This document shows positions 31,301 to 37,924 of a DNA stretch of 64,000 nucleotides, one piece after another (within the stretch, counting starts at the first letter, position 1; the number at the start of each line of letters is the position of its first letter). Below the pieces are notes generated by a model. The model saw only the letters and a program-made list of their open reading frames with translations. It did not search any database and was not told the origin of the DNA. Origin of the DNA: JBGSKY01 sp041740995 (GTDB taxonomy: Bacteria; Planctomycetota; Planctomycetia; Pirellulales; Pirellulaceae); contig JBGSKY010000236.1 in assembly GCA_041740995.1 (NCBI GenBank), positions 1-64,000 on the forward strand, given 5' to 3'. A program made the translations under genes and the position numbers.

Positions 31301-34300
31301 GCCGCCGCGGTTAGTGTGGACGTCTTGCAAGCGAACTTTAATAGTACGACGACTGCTTTGAACGCTTTTCAAGCGCAAGCCACGCTGGATGACCTGACAA
31401 GCGGACCAGTCAAGGTTGTTGTGCTTAGCGGTGACCTGACGATTAACGATGGACTTGATGGCGATAATGTGGGCGTCCAATCCAGCGGCGATGTCTTGCT
31501 GGCTGCCTCACGAAACGTGCTGATCAATTCAGGCATTCAATCAACTGGCGGGAATGTAACCGCTCAGGCTGGTACGAACCTGACTATTGGTGGCAATATC
31601 TCAACCAACGGCAGTGGGACCATCTTGCTCGAAGGAACTGATGTGAACATCAATGCGGTTGTCAGCAACTTCGATGGCGACATATTGGCTCGCGCGACGC
31701 GAGATCTTCGCAATTCGGCAGTGATTAGCAGCAACACCGGCGATATTGGATTGCTCGCCGCTCGTGATGTTTTGCAAAGTGCCAACGTCAACACAAATGC
31801 CGGCGTCTTGGTCAACGCTGGTCGCAATTTTACGATGAGCGGTGCGACGACCAGTGCGGGGACGGTGGTTGCTCAAGCCATTAACAACATCTCGCTCGAC
31901 TTGATCGCGGCCAATCGGATCGCGCTCAGCGCTGGTCTGAATATTCTCGACAACAACGGCGCCAATGTCACTAATCTTCGCGGTGATGCAGCCAGCCTTC
32001 GCGCCGGTGGATCGATTGGTCGCGCTGATGCGGCCAACGGAACTCCGGCTTTCAACGCCAATGCGATCGATATTGAGTTGGGGACCGTTGCGGCAGCTGG
32101 CGCTACTGGAACATACCTGCAGGAAGTAGCGGCTGGTGGCAGTTTGGTCGTTGGCAACGTAGCAGCGACTGGAGTCAGCGTGAATGTTTCGCAAGCGAAC
32201 TTCAACAGCACAACTACCGCCGTCAATTTTGGGCAAGCGCAAGCATCACTTGACGATTTGACAGACACGATCGTGAAGCTGGTCGTGCAAGGCGGCGACT
32301 TAATAATTAACGACGGATTTGATGGCGACAACTTGGGAGTTTCGGCTGGCTCGGATGCACTGTTGGCAGCGTCAGGCAACGTGCTTATTAATTCCGGAGT
32401 AGCGTCTAACGGTGGACATGTTAGCCTTCAAGCTGGCAGTAATTTGACGATTGCTGGAGCAGTTCAAACTACTGGTACTGGATCGATCTTGTTTGATGGT
32501 ACAGATATCGATATCAACGCGACTGTCACCAGCGTCAACGGCGATATTCTCGCTCGCGCAACACAAGATCTTCGCAATACTGCGACGATCACAAGCACTA
32601 TTGGTGATATCGGTTTGGTTGCCGCTCGTGATGTGTTGCAAAGCGCTGACGTTAGCAACAATGCCGGTATCTTGGTAAACGCCGGTCGTGATTACACGAT
32701 GAGCGGAGCCACAAGCAGCGGTGCGACCGTCGTTGCTCAAGCTGGCAATAATATCGCGCTCGACTTGATCGTCGCCAATCAAATCGTGCTCAACGCGGGT
32801 CAAAATATTCTTGATAACAATGGAGCCAGTGTTACAAATCTGCGGGCCCCATCAGCCAGCCTACGTGCTGGCGGTTCGATTGGTCAAGCTGATACGAGTA
32901 ACGGCACAGCGACGTTAAACGCAAACGCGATCGATACCGAACTGGGAACTGTCGCAGCAAATAGCACGGCTGGGACTTACTTGCAAGAAGTGAACGACGG
33001 CGGCAACTTGATCGTCGGTAACGTCGCAGCTGCTTTGGTCAGCGTCGATGTTTCACAAGTAAACTTTAACAGCACAACGACGAGTGTGAATGCGGCTCTT
33101 GCACAAGCGACGCTGGACGATTTGAATGGCGGACCGGTCAAGGTCATCGTCCAGAATGGCAACTTGACGATCAATGATGGACTTGATGGTGACAGCTTAG
33201 GAGTGGTTTCCAGCGAAAATGTCTTAATGGCTGCCTCAGGCAATGTGCTGGTCAATTCCGGTATCTCGTCAAACGGTGGTCACATTACTGTGCAAGCGGG
33301 CGGGAACGTGACGATCGCCGCCGCCATTCAAACCAACGCGATCGGTTCGGTCTTGATAGAAGGTACGGACATCAATGTCAACGGAACAATTACCAGTGTT
33401 GACGGCGACATCCTTGCTCGCGCGACGCAGGATCTTCGCAACACCGCAACGATAACTAGCACCACTGGCGACATCGGCTTGGTGGCGGTGCGTGACGTAT
33501 TGCAGAGCGCCAATGTCAGCACCAACGTGGGCATTTTGGTCGATGCCGGTCGCGATTTCACAATGAGTGGTGCGACGGCGAGCGCTGCGACGGTGATTGC
33601 GCGAGCTGGCAACAATATCGCTTTGGATCTTATTGCGGCACCACGGATTGCACTAAACGCGGGCCAGAACATCTTGGACAACAACGGTGCGGACGTCACT
33701 AACCTGCGTGGAACGTCGGCCAGTCTTCGGGCTGGGGGATCGATCGGGCAGGCCGATACGGCTAACCCAGTTTTAAGCCAAAACCGGAATGCGATTGATA
33801 TCGATCTTGATACCGTCGCGGCAGTTAGCAACGCTGGAATCTACTTGCAAGAAGTTGTCGGCGGTGGCAATTTGATTGTCGGCAATGTCGCTGCTGAAAG
33901 CGTTAACGTGATTGTCTCGCAAGTGAACTTCAACAGTACAACGTCGCTTGTGAATGCGGATCAAACGCAAGCGACACTAGACGATTTGACTGGCGGACCT
34001 GTGAAAATCGTCGTGCGCGATGGGGACTTGTTCGTGAATGATGGGCTTGATGGAAACGGATTGGGTGTTAGCTCTACCCAGAACGTGTTGCTATCCGCTT
34101 CAGGAACAATTGAGTTGAACGCGGCTGTTGTTGCAGGTGCTCACATCACGTTCCAAACCGGACTCGACTTGAACATTGGATCTACGATTGCGACCTCGGG
34201 CAGCGGGACCATTTTGTTCAGCGGCAGAGACATCAACGTCAACGCGGCGGTCACAACCGTCAACGGCGATATTCTGATGCGTTCAACTCGCGACTTCGGT

Positions 34301-37300
34301 ATCAATGCCAGTATCAGTAGCACTCGCGGCGACATTGGGCTGGTCAGCGGACGTGACGTGTTACAGCAAGCCAACGTTGCGACTGCCACAGGAATTTTTG
34401 TTGAGGCCATTGGCAATTATGTGATGACCAATGCGACGACGAGTGGATCGACCGTTGTGGCACAAGCGGGCAACGATATCCGTCTTGGACTCGTTGATGC
34501 ACGTTTTATCGCGTTGAACGCGGGGCGTGATATTCTTGACAACAATGGTGCTGATTTTGTAAACCTGAGAGGCAATTCGGCTAGCTTGCGTGCTGGCGGT
34601 TCGATTGGTCAAGCGGACACCACCAATGCGTTGCTGACCAGAAACAGCAACGCGATCGATACCGAATTGGGAACTTTGGCAGCCAGCAGCACTGCTGGAA
34701 TTTACATTCAAGAAATTAGTACCGGTGGAAGTTTGATCGTCGATCGAGTGGCAGCGGCGTCAGTGAACGTAAACGTCATTCAAGTTGATTTCCGGAGCAC
34801 CGGAACACTAGTCAGTGAATCGCGGACCCAAACGGCTTTAGACGATCTAACCGGTGGTCCGGTGAAGGTCGTTGTGCAAGCCGGTCAACTTACGATCGAT
34901 GACGGTGGTGACAACGACAGGATTGGCGTCGCATCGAGCAGCGATGTTTTACTGTCGGCATCAACCAATGTACTGATCAATACTGGTGTGACTTCGAGCG
35001 GCGGCAACGTGACCGTTCAAGCTGGCGGGACGCTGACGTCAGCCGGTCCCGTATCGACTAACGCAAGCGGAACGATCTATTTCGAAGCTCAACAAGTGAA
35101 TGTTGACGCAGCGGTTACAAGTGTTAACGGCGACATATTGGTTCGAGCGGCACAGGACATTAGCACCACCGCGTTGATTGCTTCGACGACTGGCGATATC
35201 GGCCTAGTGGCCGCCCGCGACATCATGCAAAGTGGTAATGTGACCACAAACGCACGCATCCTTATCGATGTCGGTCGGAATTTCACGATGGCCACGGCGA
35301 CTACTAGCGGAGCTGCCATTGTCGTTAACGCTGGAACTGATGTGGCGTTGGACTTGATCGTTGCCAACCAAATCGCGATCTCGGCTGGACGGAATATTAT
35401 CGACAACAATGGTGCCGACACTACCAACCTTCGCGGCAACGCAATCAGCCTGCGTGCCGGCGGTTCGATCGGATCAAATCAAGTCGGCGGCTCGCCAATC
35501 GATTTGGAAGCGACGACGATTGCAGCCAATGGTCGATCTGGCGTCTACATTCACGAAGTTGCCGCTGGAAACAACCTTGAGGTCGCTCATGTCAATGCCG
35601 TTGGCGTTGCCATCGGTGTCCAACAGGTAGACTTCCGAAGCACGACAAATCCACAAACGCAAAGTTTGGTCATCGACGCGCTGGACGATCTAACGGCAGC
35701 CAATCCAATTGCTGGCAGTACATCCAGCATTGAAGTCACCGTTGCGAATGGAACTCTGACAGTTCGTGATGGAACTGATGGAGACAATATCGGCATTGCA
35801 GGCGTCAATGGTAGCGTGCTTGTCGACGTTACGGGCGGCAACATTCTGCTCGACACTCGGATCGTAACGGCGGGCGTTGGAGCCCTTGGCACTGTGCAGC
35901 TCAACAGCAGCGGACATATCGAAGAGATTAGTGCGTCAGCGAGAATCGAAGCGGACATTCTGAGATTGCGAGCTGGGACATTTGTTCATTTGCACGATAC
36001 AAACGTTAATCAGCTTTTTGCGTCGGTCGGCAATAATGGAACGCTGCAAAATTTCCAAGTAGTTAACGCAGTCGCAAACGCGAGGGGCGACGACTTCTTG
36101 GCGTCATTGCCTCAAACGCCGGAAGACTTGGCGCGATTCAACTTTTCGAATCGGTATAACAGCGAGTATGCGCTGTACCTTGTCAACGCAAAACAATTGA
36201 TCGTTTCAGAAGTGGTAGCGAACGGTACTATCGAACTTGACAATATGGGGCAGGCTAAACAAACGGCTCCGAATGTTTACATCGAAACTAAGAATTTCGG
36301 TAACAGCATCGTCGATGGAATGATTGCAACGAAAAGCGCGACGGTCGCCGAAGGCGGGATCATTCTTGTTGCTGGTGGAAATTTGACGGTTCCTGGCTTG
36401 TTGATGACTAGCTCCGTCATTCAAGGCGGCACGAAAGAACAGCTAATTACTGAGATCGGTACATCGCTGGCGACCGCTCCGAATTCGACTAGTCCAATAA
36501 ATTATGTCAATGCAAGTGCGTTTGACTCCGGTCAGGGACTGACAGATCGTGATCCAATCTTCACGACCACGGAGTTCGTCATCAGAGATCAAGTCAACAA
36601 TTTGTCAGCCTTGTCGGAAGATTATCGAACGCGGGTGCTTCAAAAAGTTGTCTTGCAATTCGGAGTCGCGACCGAACGCGGATTTGAAACGTTCATTCGT
36701 TATGCAGATGATAAGTTGCAGAAGTTTGATACTGTTGGTGAAATCGGCGAAGTCGGCACACCGCCACGCGCAATCAATCAAAACTCGTTTCCTGCGACGC
36801 CAAGTCCTACTTCCGCGACAGTCTTTGAGCGTGAAGATGCATTTGATTCCAGATTCTTAGACGCGACTCAAACGCTCAATACGACGGTCTTGATTCGAAG
36901 GGCGGACGATTTTTTCCTGTTTAGCAACGCTTCGGCAGCTTCTATCGACGCAATCAATGATCTGACTTTCCAAACCTTCGCCATCAGTGTTGTGTCCGCG
37001 TTAGGAACCGGCGGTGCGACCGAATTGCCGTTAGATCTGCCCTCAGTCACTCCGCCACCTATTGTTCAAGCGGTGTCTGAATTTATCGTGACCCAGCCGA
37101 CGAACCTCCCGCCTTACGAGCTTGATCTAACGGTGTCGAGCGAGCGAAATGTGGAAGTTGCGATCTATCGCGTTTTCTACGACGATGCAGACCAAGACGG
37201 GTACGCTGACGATATCGAGCTTCCAAGTTCGACGAAGATTCTTGATGCCGAATCGATTGATCAAGTCGAGTCGAGCGAGAAGTCTGCTGACGACTTGAAA

Positions 37301-37849
37301 CAGGGCAAACGATTGAAGATCGAAACATTGTCGACCGAATCGGGTGCTTCGCCAACACCTGAGGAAATTGACGAGCTTAAAAATCGTTTCTTGAAAGATC
37401 CGCAGCAATCAAGCGGCGCTTACGCGATTGTCGAAAAATCAGTGGACGACAAAGAGTCAGTGCTCGACGTCTTCTCTGTTCGCGACGATAACGCGAACGA
37501 AGATGCTGACGATTTGTTGATCATTCGACCTAAAACGCCGGAAGAAAAAGCAACCAACAATAGTGAAGATGCCAAGCTGCCAGCGGAACAGTCCAAGCCA
37601 GCCGATGAGGACACTGGGTTTCTCTACTTCGATGCCCAGCAGAAACATCAACTGCAAGCTAGCTCGCGATTTGCGGCACCGGGCGCTGTCGCCGTCGCAC
37701 TGACATATTTAGCTGTTCGAAAAGACCATCCTTCGACCGAGGCAGAAGCTGTCTTTGGTAATGAACACGTTCGGGTCGGTTTGAGCGCGGTCTCGCGTCG
37801 AATGAGACAAGCGTTCAAGCGATCGAAAAAAGATTCGATATCAACCTAA
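22367..37849 (+). CDS. Giant (5,160-residue) repeat surface protein, filamentous-haemagglutinin-like beta-helix
   Basis: The ATG at 22367 gives 5,160 residues; a GTG at 22331 would add 12. Near the N-terminus, FRRLETRRVLSVTG (from residue 37) resembles the planctomycete extracellular-protein signature (LExRRVL type). From nt 23990 to 35700 there are 14 copies of a module of about 288 residues built of short strands rich in Ala, Gly, Asn, Thr and Val (NILDNNGANVTNLRG, GDILARATQDLR, GDIGLVAARDVLQ), as expected for a right-handed beta-helix. The repeats read here lack Cys. The last 700 residues are non-repetitive, with an Asp-rich loop (DDADQDGYADDIE) and a short hydrophobic segment near the end. 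There is no autotransporter barrel, so export by the neighbouring TolC/HlyD genes is possible. The kinase gene follows after 75 bp. Confidence 0.9.
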   Translation: MYQLPPSKWFPGLLKFFKQCIQRWQGTKVLPLEVSSFRRLETRRVLSVTGAFAPGTGVLDIGIVNDGSNVAANLLDAGGGNFFVDFDNDLAFDPGETTGAIANLEQINVLGDTGVGAFFWSGDFSAAPLSTGPTVVSVVDVQAATLQATATINGDATIITTSAMAPDPIVPNLIRFGGDLTVTGDLSATTTTAGSLIDNQINANLDVAGNALFNGETITLGTQAGDQINFGTLTAQGLGVVTLNLEGSTQLVGSSSSTNFSLVAQNDVNLDAAASINATGAIGIAAGDDINLDGDINAAGSTVDLSAADQIVLSGTASITNTIGNINLTANGTGIDMQPGSFLTASNGSITLLSNTLATATITTRVVTAGSNIAFLSADDLVVDGLVTSINGSIDLTAGDDLFVNSSVTAASTGTLHLQANNFNLADVVGPNVDGININATVSTNTGDLLLESQQDIRSLGLIASTSGDIGLAAVRNIIQVGNIATSTTLATAGVAINAGQNFTMQGSSISAFNVAVAAGGAIDLGLIVSTRAGLRAVGNINDNNGGNVTNIRSQSATLRANRIGNADPLNPTTSANDNAIDLEVGTVAASATTGIYLQQVAAGTSLAVDHVNATNVSVTANQIPPGGMITQVTQTVTVAALDDLTGGPVKVAVRNGNLTINDGTDGDNLGVVSSGDVALTASNNIVINAGVQSAGGNITAQATNNLTTSGAITTSVAGTLVLDGFDVTLGGTVTTANGDILIRATRDLSTNANITSTNGDIGLYSVRDVLQSSNITTNSDILVNASRDYTMTGATNNSANMVGNATRNIRLGLIIADQVGLIAGQNILDNNGGSVTNIRAASVSLQATGSIGQADLLNPTLTQNANAIDTEVGTIAAVSGAGIYVQQVAAGGNLLVDNVAGFAVAINTTQANFNSTSASVDRGFIVAPLDDLTGGPIKVVVLGGDLLINDGNDADNIGVQATVAGQDILLSASGDVVIASTVIANGGHITLRAGDDLFVNQAVTTNGAGSIFLRAENLVAGDTIGPQVDGINVNATVTTTGGGILVQSLADIRIPGSVVSTTGGLSFDAAGNLTLFAPITNSGNIFVSVGQDLSLPFNLVSTNGNVGVVAGRDVLQTNLFAANAGSVFVSAGRDYVMNQSVTALNDVLVSAGRDIQLAAIQANRVGIVATQNVIDNNGANVANVISNQLQIVAAAIGAADPFNGLPTQNANAIDIQVNTVATQSTNGTYLQQLAAGGDLIVGNVGAFNVSASANVSAVDFRSTTSSPVTADSLAQAALSDLTGNIVKLAVRNGTLTINDGADADSLGVSAVSDIVLLATNNIVSTTGVTSTNGHVTAQATNNVTLGGVTSTGLNGTVLLDGTNVNVNGTVSSAAGDILIRATQDVVTTATIASTSGDIGLFANRDVLQNANVSTSAGVLVSAGRNYTMSSATTSGAAVVATAVNNISLDLVTAPQIALNAGQNILDNNGANVTNLRGTSASLRAGVSIGLADAANGTPTLNANAIDTELGTVAASSTAGIYIQEVVAGGSLIVGNVAATNVSVGVQQANFNSTTTPVNLAQGQATLDDLTGGPVKLVVRSGNLTITDGLDGDSLGVSSSSNALLSASGDILVGSGVSSNGGHITIQSVGNLSITAAVQTNATGSILLDGFDINVNAAVANVNGEILARATQDLRNTVAIASTSGDIGLVASRDVLQNANVSTAAGILVDAGRNFTMNAATANGSTVVAQAVNNIALDLIVANQIALNAGQNILDNNGANVTNLRGTSASLRAGGSIGQADVLNGATTQNANAIDTELGTIAANSVAGIYLQEVIAGGSLIVDRVAAATVNVNVTQVNFNSTTTAINRNVSQAALDDLTGGPVKVAVRNGNLIINDGLDGDNVGVVSSGDIVLFASGDVITNTGISSTGGNLSIQTSSDINVASSLSTGGSGTILLDGANINVNATVSSASGDILLLASGNISTTANISSTTGDIGLIATGSVLQSSNVTTAAGVLVSAGQNYTMSGATTSGATVVAQAGNNIALDLIAANLIALNAGQNILDNNGANVTNLRGTSASLRAGNAIGQSDALNLTPTVNANAIDTELGTVAASSTNGIYLQEVAAGGSLIVDRVAAASVNVNTSQANFNSTTTPTNRSLTLAALDDLSSGPVKVTVRGGNLTINDGADGDILGVLSTSDVLLNATGNVQINTGVQSSGGNVTAQAGTNLTIGGAVSTNANGTILLEGNDVAINATVTSVNGDILARATQDLRNSAIISSTTGNIGLVATRDVLQNANVSTNSGILISAGRNFTMSGATSSGNVVVAQAGTNISLDLITASQIALSAGQNILDNNGANVTNLRGSSASLRAGGSIGLADTLNGTPTLNANAIDTELTTVAASSTAGIYLQEVTAGGSLIVGNVAAVGVSVNVLQANFNSTTTGVNALQTRATLDDLTGGPVKLVVRNGDLLISDGFDGDNLGVASSSNILLAASGDVLINSGVSSNGGHINVQAGGNVTINTATQTNASGSVLLDGTDINVNAAVTSVNGDILARATQDLRNAATITSTAGNIGLVANRDVLQSANVSTNAGILVDAGRNYTMSGATSSGATVVAQAGDNIALDLIIANEIALNAGQNILDNNGANVTNLRGTSASLRAGGSIGQADTLNGSPTLNANAIDTELGTVAANSTAGIYLQEVIVGGNLVVDRVAAATVNVNVSQVNFNSTTSAVNRNLSQAALDDLTGGPVKVVVQAGRLTINDGADGDNLGIVSSSDVLLNASGNVIANTGIAATNGNVSVQSGIDVFVNGIVSTTGFGTVLIDGTNVNVNAAVTSAAGDILIRATQDVVTTAAITSTSGDIGLLAIRDVLQNANVTTTAGILVNAGRNYAMNGATSNAATVVATAGNDISLGLIAASQIALTAGQNILDNNGASVTNLRGTSASLRAGGSIGQADTLNGTPAQNANAIDTELVTVAANSSAGIYLQEVVAGGSLIVSNVAAAAVSVDVLQANFNSTTTALNAFQAQATLDDLTSGPVKVVVLSGDLTINDGLDGDNVGVQSSGDVLLAASRNVLINSGIQSTGGNVTAQAGTNLTIGGNISTNGSGTILLEGTDVNINAVVSNFDGDILARATRDLRNSAVISSNTGDIGLLAARDVLQSANVNTNAGVLVNAGRNFTMSGATTSAGTVVAQAINNISLDLIAANRIALSAGLNILDNNGANVTNLRGDAASLRAGGSIGRADAANGTPAFNANAIDIELGTVAAAGATGTYLQEVAAGGSLVVGNVAATGVSVNVSQANFNSTTTAVNFGQAQASLDDLTDTIVKLVVQGGDLIINDGFDGDNLGVSAGSDALLAASGNVLINSGVASNGGHVSLQAGSNLTIAGAVQTTGTGSILFDGTDIDINATVTSVNGDILARATQDLRNTATITSTIGDIGLVAARDVLQSADVSNNAGILVNAGRDYTMSGATSSGATVVAQAGNNIALDLIVANQIVLNAGQNILDNNGASVTNLRAPSASLRAGGSIGQADTSNGTATLNANAIDTELGTVAANSTAGTYLQEVNDGGNLIVGNVAAALVSVDVSQVNFNSTTTSVNAALAQATLDDLNGGPVKVIVQNGNLTINDGLDGDSLGVVSSENVLMAASGNVLVNSGISSNGGHITVQAGGNVTIAAAIQTNAIGSVLIEGTDINVNGTITSVDGDILARATQDLRNTATITSTTGDIGLVAVRDVLQSANVSTNVGILVDAGRDFTMSGATASAATVIARAGNNIALDLIAAPRIALNAGQNILDNNGADVTNLRGTSASLRAGGSIGQADTANPVLSQNRNAIDIDLDTVAAVSNAGIYLQEVVGGGNLIVGNVAAESVNVIVSQVNFNSTTSLVNADQTQATLDDLTGGPVKIVVRDGDLFVNDGLDGNGLGVSSTQNVLLSASGTIELNAAVVAGAHITFQTGLDLNIGSTIATSGSGTILFSGRDINVNAAVTTVNGDILMRSTRDFGINASISSTRGDIGLVSGRDVLQQANVATATGIFVEAIGNYVMTNATTSGSTVVAQAGNDIRLGLVDARFIALNAGRDILDNNGADFVNLRGNSASLRAGGSIGQADTTNALLTRNSNAIDTELGTLAASSTAGIYIQEISTGGSLIVDRVAAASVNVNVIQVDFRSTGTLVSESRTQTALDDLTGGPVKVVVQAGQLTIDDGGDNDRIGVASSSDVLLSASTNVLINTGVTSSGGNVTVQAGGTLTSAGPVSTNASGTIYFEAQQVNVDAAVTSVNGDILVRAAQDISTTALIASTTGDIGLVAARDIMQSGNVTTNARILIDVGRNFTMATATTSGAAIVVNAGTDVALDLIVANQIAISAGRNIIDNNGADTTNLRGNAISLRAGGSIGSNQVGGSPIDLEATTIAANGRSGVYIHEVAAGNNLEVAHVNAVGVAIGVQQVDFRSTTNPQTQSLVIDALDDLTAANPIAGSTSSIEVTVANGTLTVRDGTDGDNIGIAGVNGSVLVDVTGGNILLDTRIVTAGVGALGTVQLNSSGHIEEISASARIEADILRLRAGTFVHLHDTNVNQLFASVGNNGTLQNFQVVNAVANARGDDFLASLPQTPEDLARFNFSNRYNSEYALYLVNAKQLIVSEVVANGTIELDNMGQAKQTAPNVYIETKNFGNSIVDGMIATKSATVAEGGIILVAGGNLTVPGLLMTSSVIQGGTKEQLITEIGTSLATAPNSTSPINYVNASAFDSGQGLTDRDPIFTTTEFVIRDQVNNLSALSEDYRTRVLQKVVLQFGVATERGFETFIRYADDKLQKFDTVGEIGEVGTPPRAINQNSFPATPSPTSATVFEREDAFDSRFLDATQTLNTTVLIRRADDFFLFSNASAASIDAINDLTFQTFAISVVSALGTGGATELPLDLPSVTPPPIVQAVSEFIVTQPTNLPPYELDLTVSSERNVEVAIYRVFYDDADQDGYADDIELPSSTKILDAESIDQVESSEKSADDLKQGKRLKIETLSTESGASPTPEEIDELKNRFLKDPQQSSGAYAIVEKSVDDKESVLDVFSVRDDNANEDADDLLIIRPKTPEEKATNNSEDAKLPAEQSKPADEDTGFLYFDAQQKHQLQASSRFAAPGAVAVALTYLAVRKDHPSTEAEAVFGNEHVRVGLSAVSRRMRQAFKRSKKDSIST
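23990..35700 (+). repeat. Fourteen in-frame tandem repeats of about 864 bp inside the giant gene
   Basis: The DNN codons of the anchor motif (I/L)DNNG(A/G) begin at 23993, 24854, 25892, 26765, 27629, 28493, 29357, 30221, 31085, 31949, 32813, 33677, 34538 and 35402. From 26765 to 33677 the spacing is exactly 864 bp eight times in a row; the other intervals are 861, 1038, 873, 861 and 864. The copies agree well as protein but differ at many third codon positions. The first three copies and the last two are the most divergent. Confidence 0.9.
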
Positions 37850-37924
37850 GACAATACCATTTCCACTTACTTTATAACGTCCCGAATAATCATTTGTTTA
37901 CGGTGAAACGCCGGAGTTTTCCTA

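Noticed and set aside
23990..35700. CRISPR-like or IS-like array
   Set aside because: The repeats are long, in frame, protein-coding and without spacers.
23158..35958. Many open frames on the minus strand across the giant gene
   Set aside because: They recur at the same phase in each 864-bp repeat and are by-products of the biased codons on the + strand. They have no start signals or recognisable motifs.
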